From positions 1-64,000 of the forward strand of contig JABFSG010000033.1 in the NCBI GenBank assembly GCA_013140715.1: a DNA stretch of 64,000 nucleotides. Reading direction: 5' to 3'. Origin of the DNA: Nitrospiraceae bacterium (GTDB lineage: Bacteria > Nitrospirota > Nitrospiria > Nitrospirales > Nitrospiraceae). This document shows, one piece after another, positions 33,488 to 42,744 of this stretch (positions within the stretch are counted from its first letter, which is position 1; each line of letters begins with the position of its first letter). The notes beneath the pieces were generated by a model that saw only the letters and a list, made by a program, of their open reading frames with translations, did not search any database and was not told where the DNA came from. Position numbers and translations under genes: made by a program.

Positions 33488-35338
33488 ATGCCACCGACAA
33501 TGTTTCTGAGCTGCGAGTCCATCAGCAAAAGTTACGGGGTTAAACCCTTGTTTGCCGAACTATCGATCGGTTTGGCCGAGGGCGATCATGTCGGACTGGT
33601 CGGACCGAACGGTTCCGGCAAATCGACCTTGCTGAAGATCATGGCAGGGCTCGAAGAACCGGATGAAGGCACCAGGTCGATGCGCCGACAGCTTCGCATC
33701 GGCTACGTGCCGCAGGAACCGTCGTTGGACGGGAAACACACGATCGAAGAAGTGCTCGCGCAGGTCCTCATCGACGAGGGCCTGGATCCCCATGACCATA
33801 GTGGCCGCATCGCCACGGCGCTCAGCTTGGGTGAATTCCCCGCCACCGATCAGGCGGTGGCCACGCTCTCCGGAGGGTGGAAGAAACGCCTGGCTATCGT
33901 CCGATCCCTGATGCTGGAACCGGACGTCCTGCTGATGGACGAACCGACCAACCATTTGGATCTCGAAGGCATCTTGTGGCTGGAGCGATTGTTGCGCGCC
34001 GAAGCCCACGCCTTTCTCGTCGTGAGCCATGACCGGCGTTTTCTTCAAGCCGTGACATCGAGGATGATCGAGATCAATCGCAGCTATCCGAACGGAGTCT
34101 TCGAAGCCAAAGGCAACTACAGCGATTTTCTGGAACAGAGGGATGCCGCGCTTCATGCGCAGGCCAACTATGAAGCGTCATTGGCGAATCGTGTCCGCCG
34201 CGAAGTGGAATGGCTCCGGCGCGGTCCCAAGGCCCGCACCACAAAAGCCAAGTCGCGGATCGACTCGGCCGGCCGCATGATCGAAGAGTTGAACAGCACC
34301 GAGGCCCGGAAAGACCAGGGCCCGGCCGGTATCAATTTCACTGCGTCGGGACGCAGGTCGAAGCAGTTGGTTGAGGCGACACAGCTCAGCAAATCCCTCG
34401 GCGGACGACAGATCATCAAGGATCTCGATCTGCTGCTTGGACCGGGACAGCGGCTTGGATTGCTGGGTCCGAATGGAAGCGGGAAGAGCACATTGCTCAA
34501 ACTGGTGGCAGGCACACTCCAGCCGGACGCGGGCAACATTGTCCGCGCAGACAAATTGCGCGTCGTCACGTTCGAGCAACACCGCGAATCGCTGGACCAA
34601 TCGTCCTCGCTCCGCCGAGCCCTCGCCCCACACGGCGACTCGGTCGTCTATCAAGACCGCTCAGTGCATCTCGTCTCATGGGCCAAACGGTTTCTCTTCC
34701 GGCCTGAGCAGTTGGACCTCCCTGTCTCTCGCCTCTCTGGCGGCGAACAGGCGCGCCTTCTCATTGCACGACTGATGCTGCAACCGGCCGATCTCCTGAT
34801 CCTCGACGAACCGACGAACGACTTGGACATTCCGACGCTCGACGTGTTGGAGGACAGCCTGGTGGAGTTTCCCGGCGCCTTGATGCTGGTTACGCACGAC
34901 CGATGGCTCTTAGACCGCGTCTCCACCATGCTGCTTGCACTGGACGGCACTGGACAGGCTGAATGGTTTGCCGACTATGCGCAATGGGAATCCATGCAAG
35001 AACGCAAGGCGGCAGAGCAGGCCCGCGCATCGTCGGTACGGCCACCCAAATCGTCCCGCGCCGAGTCGGATGCACCTCCGAAAACCAAAAAAACTGGCCT
35101 GTCCTATCGAGAGCAGAAGGAATGGGCGAAGATGGAGGAGCGAATTCTCAAGGCCGAAGAGACCATCGCCTCCTGTCAGGCAGCAGTGGAAGATCCGGCC
35201 ATCGCCTCCAATGCGGCAGAGTTACTGGCACGCTCTGAAGCGCTGGAGGCGGCACGCACAGCCGCGGAACGGCTCTATAACCGCTGGACCGAACTCGAAG
35301 GCAAACAGACCGAGTCCGCCGGCCAACCACAAGCATAA
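33488..35338 (+). CDS. uup: ABC-F ATPase, Uup type
   Basis: 616 residues with two ABC domains (Walker A GPNGSGKST in both; signatures LSGGWKK and LSGGEQA; Walker B LLMDEPTNHLD and LILDEPTNDLD), no membrane segments, and a C-terminal coiled-coil domain (WAKMEERILKAEETIASCQA). This is the Uup layout. ABC-F proteins act on ribosomes; Uup is linked to ribosome function and to tolerance of replication intermediates/transposon excision. Start could be 33488 or the next ATG at 33500; neither has a strong ribosome-binding site. Followed 7 nt later by an F-type hairpin. Confidence 0.92.
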   Translation: MPPTMFLSCESISKSYGVKPLFAELSIGLAEGDHVGLVGPNGSGKSTLLKIMAGLEEPDEGTRSMRRQLRIGYVPQEPSLDGKHTIEEVLAQVLIDEGLDPHDHSGRIATALSLGEFPATDQAVATLSGGWKKRLAIVRSLMLEPDVLLMDEPTNHLDLEGILWLERLLRAEAHAFLVVSHDRRFLQAVTSRMIEINRSYPNGVFEAKGNYSDFLEQRDAALHAQANYEASLANRVRREVEWLRRGPKARTTKAKSRIDSAGRMIEELNSTEARKDQGPAGINFTASGRRSKQLVEATQLSKSLGGRQIIKDLDLLLGPGQRLGLLGPNGSGKSTLLKLVAGTLQPDAGNIVRADKLRVVTFEQHRESLDQSSSLRRALAPHGDSVVYQDRSVHLVSWAKRFLFRPEQLDLPVSRLSGGEQARLLIARLMLQPADLLILDEPTNDLDIPTLDVLEDSLVEFPGALMLVTHDRWLLDRVSTMLLALDGTGQAEWFADYAQWESMQERKAAEQARASSVRPPKSSRAESDAPPKTKKTGLSYREQKEWAKMEERILKAEETIASCQAAVEDPAIASNAAELLARSEALEAARTAAERLYNRWTELEGKQTESAGQPQA

Positions 35339-35344
35339 GAGAAT

Positions 35345-35421
35345 CTGGTTTATTTGGTCTATTTGGTTTGTTTCGTTGACCTGATTCAACCAAATAAACG
35401 AGACAAACCAAACAAACGAAA
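35345..35421. repeat. F-type hairpin repeat
   Basis: Left GGTTTATTTGGTCTATTTGG ... GTTTCGTTGACCTG, right CAACCAAATAAACGAGACAA ... CAAACGAAATAACGG. It starts 7 nt after the uup stop and precedes the lytic transglycosylase gene. Confidence 0.8.
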
Positions 35422-35485
35422 TAACGGTCGTTATCCCGCATAACGACAACCTTGCGGGCCGCAGAAAAATCTGTACAATGCCCCC

Positions 35486-36733
35486 ATGCGTCTATCGACT
35501 TCGCTCCCCTTACTACTCATCCTCGCCGTTGCCTTGATCGCCTCGGGCTGTGAGACAACCGATCGTGTGCTCACCGGTGCGGAGCGAATCGTATCAGGCC
35601 GGACCGGCAAGACTATTATCGATCTTGCCCAAGGCAAGGATCCGGGACAGATCGCCAAACGTCGGCTCGATGAGTATGCCCGCGATCCCGAGTCGTTGCT
35701 CAGAGACATCCGATCCGCCCAACGTGATTTCAAAGTTCTCTATGAGGCCCTCGGCGGCAAGGTCGGCGAGAAATGGGGAAAGAAAGAAGTCAAACTGCCC
35801 GAGCAGAAGAAATATGTGAAGTACACGCAGAACTATAAGAGTCGCGCGATCGTGGACTTCGACAAGGGCGACATTCTCGTCGAGACGGTGGACGAACAAG
35901 ATCCACAGCGTAGCTTAAAGAACGCCATCGTGACGACGCTGTTGACGCCTCAAGATCCCCGAGCCGTCGACCTGTTTTCCGATAAGGAAATCGTACTGAC
36001 GGGAGACAAGGAGCCTTACCTCCTTGGATTGGTTCTCGACCAGGAGGGCAACGCGATTCGAACGCCGGGCGACGCGGAACCATTCGCAGAGCATCTACTC
36101 GCCGGCAAATCCGGCAAGCGGGACGTCGACCAGGACGGAACCAAAAAAACGGCCACCTACGTCACCATAAAAATGGCGGCCAATCTCTCGCACAAGCAAG
36201 CTGAAAAGTATCGCCCTCTGGTCCAACAGTTCGCCGAACAGTACAAGATCAGCCCCAGTCTCGTCTTCGCGATCATTCGGACGGAAAGTAACTTCAATCC
36301 CTATGCCGTCAGTTCAGCGCCGGCCTACGGACTCATGCAGCTCGTACCGACCAGCGGAGGCCGCGAAGCGTACCGAAAGGCGAAGGGCCAGGACGTGGCA
36401 CCCTCGCGCGATTATCTGTTCGACCCTGAGAATAATGTGGAACTGGGAACCGCTTATCTCAATGTCCTGACGTTCAACCAGCTCGAAGCGATCGACCATC
36501 AGGTGTCGCGCGAGTACTGCGTGATTTCAGCCTACAATACCGGCCCAAGCAACGTGTTCCGCACCTTTTCGCGTGACCGGACAACGGCTGTGAACCAGAT
36601 CAATGGTCTCCAACCAGCCGCTGTCTATGACCAACTGCGTGCAAACCTGCCTTACGAAGAGACCCGCAGCTATCTCCAAAAAGTGACGACCTACCGCAAG
36701 GCCTTCGTCAGTTCTTCTGAGAGTCCCAATTAA
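35486..36733 (+). CDS. mltC: membrane-bound lytic murein transglycosylase, MltC-like
   Basis: 415 residues. Lipoprotein signal with lipobox IASGC (cysteine 22). Residues ~60-220 match the MltC N-terminal domain (DUF3393: YVKYTQNYKSRAIVDFDKGD); residues ~235-410 are the SLT goose-lysozyme fold with the catalytic glutamate in RTESNFNPYAVS, then YGLMQLVP and SAYNTGPSN. It cleaves peptidoglycan with 1,6-anhydro product formation, anchored to the outer membrane. Distinctly separate from the MltA/B families. Confidence 0.92.
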   Translation: MRLSTSLPLLLILAVALIASGCETTDRVLTGAERIVSGRTGKTIIDLAQGKDPGQIAKRRLDEYARDPESLLRDIRSAQRDFKVLYEALGGKVGEKWGKKEVKLPEQKKYVKYTQNYKSRAIVDFDKGDILVETVDEQDPQRSLKNAIVTTLLTPQDPRAVDLFSDKEIVLTGDKEPYLLGLVLDQEGNAIRTPGDAEPFAEHLLAGKSGKRDVDQDGTKKTATYVTIKMAANLSHKQAEKYRPLVQQFAEQYKISPSLVFAIIRTESNFNPYAVSSAPAYGLMQLVPTSGGREAYRKAKGQDVAPSRDYLFDPENNVELGTAYLNVLTFNQLEAIDHQVSREYCVISAYNTGPSNVFRTFSRDRTTAVNQINGLQPAAVYDQLRANLPYEETRSYLQKVTTYRKAFVSSSESPN

Positions 36734-36780
36734 AGAAGGGGACTGGCTCCGCCGTCTGCGGCGGTGCCTGTCCCCCTTTG
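36732..36780. terminator. bidirectional hairpin between convergent genes
   Basis: AAAGAAGGGGACTGGC ... GCCTGTCCCCCTTTG encloses an inner stem CCGCC/GGCGG. It begins at the mltC stop and lies between convergent mltC and the FG-GAP gene. A related unit (GGGGACAGGCACC ... GACGCGG) occurs at ~40034-40062, so this is also a small repeat family. Confidence 0.65.
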
Positions 36781-36823
36781 AAAACGTCAGGGTGAAGGAG
36801 AAATCGGTTTCGAACCAACCACC

Positions 36824-39712
36824 TCACTGCGCGATAAACACATAGGCAGCGCCACTGTTGACCGCGTTGTTGTTCACCTGATTTCCGTTCATGCCCGTGG
36901 CATTGCTACCCTCACGGGCTGCTCCCGCCACCACTGTGTCGCCGGACAGCGCCACGTTCCAGCCGAAGTAGTCCCCGGCCTCGGTATTGGAGGCCTTCAG
37001 ATAGGCCCGTTGGCTCCAGATGCCTCCAATTCGCGTGAACACATAGGCCGCCCCACTGTCACCGGCGTTGTTAAAGAATTGGTTACCATTCACACCCGTG
37101 GAGCTACTATCCTCGAATAACGCTCCCACCACCACCTTATCGCCGGACAATGCGAGACTCCAGCCGAACGAGTCCCCGGCCCCGGTGTTGGAGGCTTTCA
37201 GATAGGCCTCTTGGCTCCAGACTCCCCCCGTCCTTGTGAACACATAGGCAGCCCCGCTTGCATTGCAGCTGGTATCTGCTTGATTGCCATTAACGTCTGT
37301 TGCGCAGCTACCATCATGCGTGGCCCCAGCTACCAGTGTATCGCCGGACAGTGCCACGCTCCCGCCGAACCCATAGCCCTGACGGCTATTAGATGCCTTC
37401 AGATAGGCCTCTTGGCTCCAGACTCCCCCCGTCCTCGTGAACACATAAGCAGCTCCGCTGCCGAGACAGCCAGTGCCTGCTTGATTGCCGTTGACACCTG
37501 TCGCGCAGCTGGACTCCCCATTGGCCCCCGCCACCAGCGTATCGCCGGACAGTGCAACGCTCCAGCCGAATTGATCTCCCGCTTTGGTATTAGAAGCCTT
37601 CAGCAATGCCTCTTGGCTCCAAACTCCCCCGACCCGCATGAATACATAGGCCGTTCCGCTTTTCACGATGTTGTCAAATATGTCGCTGTCCTCAAAGTGC
37701 GCTCCCACGACCAGAGTATCACCGGACAGCGCAACGCTATGACCGAAGGCGTCATCCACCCCGGTGTTGGAGGCCTTCAGATAGGCCTCTTGGCTCCAGA
37801 CTCCCCCCGTCCTTGTGAACACATAGGCAGCCCCGCTGCCGAGACAGCCGAAATCTGCCTGATTACCATTGACACCTGTCGCGCAGCTCCGCTCTAACGG
37901 TGCTCCCACGACCAGTGTGTCGGCGGACAACGCAACGCTCGCGCCGAACCGGTCCGCCGCTTCGGGATCGGAGGCCTTCAGGTAGGCCTCTTGGCTCCAG
38001 ACTCCGCCCGTCTGCGTGAACACGTAGACCGCACCACTCTCTGGGGCACTGTTGTTCGCTTGGTCCCCGTTTACACCAGTAGCACTACTGTCCTCTAGCG
38101 GCGCTCCTATCACCAGCGTGTCACCGAACAGTGCCACACTCCCGCCAAACTGATCCTGCGCTCTGGTGTTGGACGCTTTCAGATAGGCCTGCTGGGCAAA
38201 GGTTGGCAAACCAACGGGATTGAATGTTGCCGTGACGGTGCTATCTTGACTCACAGTCACCAGGCAGGGGCCGGTGCCGGCACAGCCTCCGCCACTCCAG
38301 CCAGCAAACCCAACGCCTGCGGCCGTGAGCGCAACGAGACTCCCCTTGTCAAATGGCGCCAAGCAGATCGCCACACAACTGTTAATGCCGACAGGATTCG
38401 AGGAGACCAATCCATTTCCGACCAGTTGAGCTGTGAGCACTGGCCGATTGAAGTTGGCCGTGACAACTGTATTGCCCGCCAATGTAAACGTGCAGTTCCC
38501 TGGGCCTGAGCACCCGGCCCCGCTCCACCCGGTAAAATTCGACACAGCATTTGGCGTGGCAGTCAGGACCATGGTAGTGCCAATCGAATAACTGCCGCAG
38601 GGTCCAACCACGCCTCCGTTCGCACTACACCGGACTGTCCCGCCTCCTCCGTTACCGGAAAAAATGGAGAGACCCACCAGCGCCGACAGTGTATTGGGGC
38701 GAAACGTCGCACTGACGCCAGAATCCACGGTCAACAGGATCGAACAGACGCCGACTCCTGCGCAGTTCGCATTCCCCATGTTAAAGTGCCAGCCAGCAAA
38801 GGTAGAACCGGGGTCAGCTCGGGCGGTGAGCTCCACCACCCCTTGAACCAATAGAGCCCGACAGATCGCCCCGCAGTCGATCCCAGCTGGGGTCGACGTG
38901 ACCATCCCTGTTCCTCCACCGTCTCTGGCCACTCTTACTGTGGCATGGCCCGGCGTGGCGCTAAACGTGGCAGTCACTGAGGCATCGGCATCGAGCGTCA
39001 CGACACAGGCACCAGTCCCAGTACAGCCGCCACTCCAGCCGACAAATCCAACCCCAACCGGGGTTAACGTCACAGTAGTTCCTTTAGGAAAGTCGGTAAG
39101 ACAGGCATAGGAACCAACCCCATCACCACAACCTATACCAGCCGGATCGAATGTGACACGGCCCCCGATTCCGTTACCGGCCGCAGTCACCGAGAGGGTT
39201 GAGAAGTTGGCCTGTAAGTGGGTCGTCGCAACTGCCTCCGACACAAGTCCAGGGAACAACGTATCGAAGCCTCCAGCACAAAAGTCCAGCCTCGTAGGAA
39301 AACCGGCCGGAGGCAGCGGGGGTATTCTTATCGGATCCGTTCCAGCAGGAATCCCCCCCAACGTCAACAGCAACTGTGACAGGTTCAATGCGCAGAAATC
39401 TGTCACCCTCTTTTGATTTAAGACCGACAAGGGGGTGACGACGGGGGTAGCAGGCACAGGTGTCCCGATGGGCCTTCCAAACAAGGTGAAGATCACGGTA
39501 TCGCCAGGGTTGTAATTGAACTGTCCGTTGGCGTCCGTGAGGCCTGACATTCCAGAAGGCGTCGTCCTGTACCCAAGGCCTTGCACCGGACTATCGACGA
39601 ATGTGCCGGTCAACGGCGCGGCCGCCGGCACGGTGCCATCGCCGCCATCAGTGCCCCCGGAGCTGCAGGCGCCGAGCGCAGCTAGTAGCGAAAGCGCCCA
39701 TGCCAGCGACAT
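36824..39712 (-). CDS. FG-GAP repeat surface lipoprotein
   Basis: 962 residues from the ATG at 39712. N-terminal WALSLLAALGAC is a lipoprotein signal. Then a Ig-like/carboxypeptidase-like start (TGTFVDSPVQGLGYRT), four or five 'bacterial repeat' modules (WSGGCTGTGACVVTL, ATFSATPG) and seven FG-GAP units of ~60-65 residues (FGGSVALFGDTLVIGAP ... SGAVYVFTQTGGVWSQ) forming a probable seven-bladed beta-propeller. Likely surface-exposed. The 39712 start lacks a ribosome-binding site and a charged n-region. A good site (AGGAG 39750-39754, ATG 39744) lies out of frame by one base across an A7 run at 39714-39720; A8 would join them. Confidence 0.85.
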   Translation of the reverse strand: MSLAWALSLLAALGACSSGGTDGGDGTVPAAAPLTGTFVDSPVQGLGYRTTPSGMSGLTDANGQFNYNPGDTVIFTLFGRPIGTPVPATPVVTPLSVLNQKRVTDFCALNLSQLLLTLGGIPAGTDPIRIPPLPPAGFPTRLDFCAGGFDTLFPGLVSEAVATTHLQANFSTLSVTAAGNGIGGRVTFDPAGIGCGDGVGSYACLTDFPKGTTVTLTPVGVGFVGWSGGCTGTGACVVTLDADASVTATFSATPGHATVRVARDGGGTGMVTSTPAGIDCGAICRALLVQGVVELTARADPGSTFAGWHFNMGNANCAGVGVCSILLTVDSGVSATFRPNTLSALVGLSIFSGNGGGGTVRCSANGGVVGPCGSYSIGTTMVLTATPNAVSNFTGWSGAGCSGPGNCTFTLAGNTVVTANFNRPVLTAQLVGNGLVSSNPVGINSCVAICLAPFDKGSLVALTAAGVGFAGWSGGGCAGTGPCLVTVSQDSTVTATFNPVGLPTFAQQAYLKASNTRAQDQFGGSVALFGDTLVIGAPLEDSSATGVNGDQANNSAPESGAVYVFTQTGGVWSQEAYLKASDPEAADRFGASVALSADTLVVGAPLERSCATGVNGNQADFGCLGSGAAYVFTRTGGVWSQEAYLKASNTGVDDAFGHSVALSGDTLVVGAHFEDSDIFDNIVKSGTAYVFMRVGGVWSQEALLKASNTKAGDQFGWSVALSGDTLVAGANGESSCATGVNGNQAGTGCLGSGAAYVFTRTGGVWSQEAYLKASNSRQGYGFGGSVALSGDTLVAGATHDGSCATDVNGNQADTSCNASGAAYVFTRTGGVWSQEAYLKASNTGAGDSFGWSLALSGDKVVVGALFEDSSSTGVNGNQFFNNAGDSGAAYVFTRIGGIWSQRAYLKASNTEAGDYFGWNVALSGDTVVAGAAREGSNATGMNGNQVNNNAVNSGAAYVFIAQ

Positions 39713-39744
39713 ATTTTTTTGCCGATTCCGATGAAGGTCATCAT

Positions 39745-40153
39745 AACGACTCCTGGATGAATCGATGCATCCTGTTTTCGTTCAAGCTTTGTTCCAATAG
39801 GCTTCTCCTGCACTCGTTATGTCGGTAATATCGAAACCTATGCCCTGCACACCCGTGCTGCTCCATTTGTTAGCAATCAGAATGTTGAGTTAGGCCACTC
39901 TAGGGCTTAGCTCAACATTCGATCAAGCCTTCTTAGGAAGGGGCTAATCTACGGAAGAGGGGCAAACCACAGTGAGTTGGAGGAAACAGGATGAGGGGAT
40001 TGTGCGCGAATGCGGTGCATCTCCCGGTTCGGACGGGGACAGGCACCACGCGCAGACGCGGAGAAGGGTGTCAGTCCTCAGGCTGCATATGCCCGTCTCG
40101 CAACACGACTGCGCGATTTTGCGACGAACCGTCATGAATAATGCGGGCTAGGC
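39745..40153. other. gap with one hairpin and one short repeat
   Basis: GAATGTTGAG (39880-39889) pairs with CTCAACATTC (39911-39920), with partly paired GGCC/GGGCT inside. It sits downstream of vapC and upstream of the FG-GAP gene, both leftward, and may end the vapBC transcript, though no T-run follows. At ~40034-40062 lies the GGGGACAGGCACC repeat also seen after mltC. No gene is recognised. Confidence 0.5.
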
Positions 40154-40558
40154 CTATTTGGCGGGCGGGGTATGCCACACGAGAATCTGAGGAATCTTGA
40201 GGTAGTGGGCATCGGTGGTGATCACCGTCAAGCCATACTGCATCGCCGACGAGGCAATCCAAATATCGTTCGTCGGAATAGGGGTGCCTGCAGTCCAGAG
40301 CGCATCGAGTATCACGGCATAGCGTTCAGCGGTTTCATCGTCAACTGCGACAATGGAGACTCTGGAAGAGGCCAAGAACTGCCGCAATCGCTCTTCGTTT
40401 TTCTGCCGAGTGCGGCCTCGCAGAAATCCGACCCGCAGTTCCCCGAGAACAACCGAATTCACATACACGGCATCCACGGTCTGGAGCATCTCCTTGACCA
40501 CCGCATCGCCTCTCATGAATGCGGAGTATCCGGAAGTATCCAGTAAGACACGGCTCAT
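40154..40558 (-). CDS. vapC: PIN-domain toxin VapC
   Basis: 134 residues. PIN nuclease acidic residues are in place: LLDTSGYSAF (D near 7), VVLGELRVGF (E), PTNDIWIASSA (D) and VITTDAHYLK (D). VapC toxins cleave RNA (often tRNA) when freed from VapB. The start at 40558 overlaps the vapB stop by 4 nt (ATGA). The catalytic set is complete, so the toxin should be active. Confidence 0.92.
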   Translation of the reverse strand: MSRVLLDTSGYSAFMRGDAVVKEMLQTVDAVYVNSVVLGELRVGFLRGRTRQKNEERLRQFLASSRVSIVAVDDETAERYAVILDALWTAGTPIPTNDIWIASSAMQYGLTVITTDAHYLKIPQILVWHTPPAK

Positions 40559-40812
40559 TTCCACATCTCCGGATCGATGCCCCGCTGTTTCGCGAGCGTT
40601 CGTTCGAATAGCTTGGCCTCTTGTTTGCTCCATGAGCCCGCAAGTTCGTCCAAATCGTGGTACCGACGCACCAGCCTCCGCTCCGACTCGCCGAGATGGT
40701 CCTGCAAGAGACTGATCACCACTTTGTTGACACTCACTCCCTTCTTCTTCGCGCGCTTGCGGATCGTCCGATCCAACTGGGGGGGAAGATTTCTTAACGT
40801 CATCGCTTTCAT
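40555..40812 (-). CDS. vapB: antitoxin VapB (ribbon-helix-helix)
   Basis: 85 residues. MKAMTLRNLPPQLDRTIRKR fits a ribbon-helix-helix DNA-binding N-terminus, followed by an acidic/aromatic toxin-binding tail (YHDLDELAGSWSKQEAKLFE). GGAGG lies 4 nt before the second of two adjacent ATGs, which I take as the start (40812). Expected to neutralise VapC and repress the operon. Confidence 0.88.
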   Translation of the reverse strand: MKAMTLRNLPPQLDRTIRKRAKKKGVSVNKVVISLLQDHLGESERRLVRRYHDLDELAGSWSKQEAKLFERTLAKQRGIDPEMWK

Positions 40813-41101
40813 CATGCCTCCTTTTGCATCAGAATCTGCATCACATCGATGCGAAAATATCAGCGAAGAATGCGCCTGTCAAGACTGCGGCACAACAAGG
40901 CCGAGGCCGAACTCAGAGGAGCCTGAACCGAACCGTCCACTGCCTATACTAAATCAAAACCCAAGCGCTTCGTCCTACTGACGACCGACGCGCTACGAAT
41001 AATAAATGGAAGGACAGTGGATCGCAGGACCCAGAAAGAAAAATGATATTCGACCGACCACCAACAAGACAAGAGCGACCGTGCGAGATAGGCGTGCGGA
41101 G

Positions 41102-42373
41102 TCAGGCCGTGAAACGAGATTTCAATGCGGCAGTTGCTGAGGCATTCACAGCCTTTGCCTCAGACGTCTGCACATACTCCGGTCGGAATCCGAGTCCGAT
41201 CATCCGGGCAGGAATCCGGCGGAGGAATGGAAGCCACGCCAATAGACGGACTGGGAATGGCGGCGAAAACTTGTCTCCATCGGTCAGTGCGCGACTGATG
41301 ACGCGATTCTGAATCGCGAGCTGGACTCGTTGCGTCATGCGGGTCGGCCACTCGCGCCGCTGCTGGACCCTGCGTAAATCTTCGGTCGTAATCTGGCCGT
41401 CTCGCAGCGGAACGGCCAAGAGATTTGCCGTCGCGACCGCATCCTGGATGGCCAGATTGATCCCGACACCCCCGACCGGCGACATGGCATGGGCGGCATC
41501 GCCGATGCAGAGCAGCCCCCGTTTATACCATTGCTTCAATCGATCGACTTGCACGGTGAGGAGTTTGATCGGCTCCCAACTTTGAAGTTCGTGAACACGA
41601 TCCGCCGCAAACGGCGCCAGCTGAGCGACGCTCTCGCGGAACGAGACCAACCCCTGCGATTCGATGTGACTGCGGGAGCCTTTCGCGATCACGAACCCGC
41701 ATTGCCAGTAGTCTGCACGGTTCAACATAATGAAGATACGTCCGCGGTTAAAGCGGCCCATCGGATCGACTGGATCGCCGGCCCGCCGCGAGAGTCGGAA
41801 CCAGAGCACGTCCATGGGCGCCCCGAATTCTTCGATCGAAAGACCGGCCCGCTCGCGCACAACGGAATGCCGGCCATCGGCACCGACCACCAAGTCGGCG
41901 CGAACCTCCAGCGCTCCTTCTCCCGTATTGACTGTAAGCCCGACGATAGAATCGCCGGCCCGGATGAGATCCGTCACTTCTGCGTTCATGCGGAGCTGAA
42001 ATGCGGGATAGCGCTTCCCTTCCTCGACTAGGAAGCTGAGGAAATCCCACTGCGGCATGAAGACGATGTAGGGGCAGCGCACAGGGAGCGTCGAAAAATC
42101 GGCGACGGTAAAGGCGACATCGCCGAATTGTCCGTTCATGCGTGGGACTTTTTGGTGCGGCAGCGCGAGGAACCGGTCGAGCACCCCCAACTCATGCATG
42201 ACTTCCAAGGTCGAGGGATGCAGTGTGTCTCCGCGAAAGTCACGCAGAAAATCCGCGTGTTTTTCGAGTACGAGCACTGGGACACCGGCCCTGGCAAGCA
42301 ACAGCCCGAGCATCATCCCTGCTGGCCCACCGCCCGCGATGCAGCAGCGCACGGTGATCGTGTTCGTTGCCAT
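41102..42373 (-). CDS. FAD-dependent monooxygenase (PHBH/UbiH fold)
   Basis: 423 residues. GxGxxG FAD motif at the N-terminus (CCIAGGGPAGMMLGLLLARA), the DG motif (VVGADGRHSVVRE) and the GD motif (LLCIGDAAHAMSPVGGVGIN) define group A aromatic hydroxylases. Close in layout to UbiH/UbiF-type and to uncharacterised bacterial 'FAD-dependent oxidoreductases'; substrate unknown. The start at 42373 follows GAGAGG. The C-terminal tail (~45 residues) after the last conserved helix is poorly conserved. It stands alone. Confidence 0.88.
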   Translation of the reverse strand: MATNTITVRCCIAGGGPAGMMLGLLLARAGVPVLVLEKHADFLRDFRGDTLHPSTLEVMHELGVLDRFLALPHQKVPRMNGQFGDVAFTVADFSTLPVRCPYIVFMPQWDFLSFLVEEGKRYPAFQLRMNAEVTDLIRAGDSIVGLTVNTGEGALEVRADLVVGADGRHSVVRERAGLSIEEFGAPMDVLWFRLSRRAGDPVDPMGRFNRGRIFIMLNRADYWQCGFVIAKGSRSHIESQGLVSFRESVAQLAPFAADRVHELQSWEPIKLLTVQVDRLKQWYKRGLLCIGDAAHAMSPVGGVGINLAIQDAVATANLLAVPLRDGQITTEDLRRVQQRREWPTRMTQRVQLAIQNRVISRALTDGDKFSPPFPVRLLAWLPFLRRIPARMIGLGFRPEYVQTSEAKAVNASATAALKSRFTA

Positions 42374-42744
42374 GCCTCTCGTCCTCACACTAGAAGACCA
42401 GCTATCCCCTTTGAACACGGTACTCCGGTACCGTTCACCATCTCAAGCTTTTCGGAATCTTCTCTCTACTGATGCGCTGTGGACTGGCGCCGGGAAGCGC
42501 AAGAAACCACCAGGCCAACGCCGCGTTGTCCGCTGACTGTCGAACGCCGGCGAGGAACTGGTCGATGGTGAAACAAAAATGACGAAGAAAACACCCGTCT
42601 ACACCAAATCGGCTGCCAACGGCCAATCGATAGACAAAAAGAAGCTGCTGAGTGAGAGACAGCCTCGCTGTATCCGCGAAGCACGGGAGCCAGACACAGC
42701 CAGCGAGTTGGTCTTGTGGACGGTGGACATGCATGCGGGGACTC
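42374..42744. other. gap without a recognised gene
   Basis: About 370 nt. A ~99-codon minus-strand frame (42435-42734) fills it but has no ribosome-binding site and no family resemblance that I can see. None of the repeat families occurs here. Confidence 0.5.

Noticed and set aside
36824-38190. Regular repeats in the FG-GAP gene as a possible CRISPR array
   Set aside because: The periodicity (~190 bp) is coding and translates into FG-GAP units in one frame.
42435-42734. 99-codon minus-strand frame in the gap after the FAD monooxygenase
   Set aside because: No ribosome-binding site, no family pattern, and an overlapping frame exists on the other strand.
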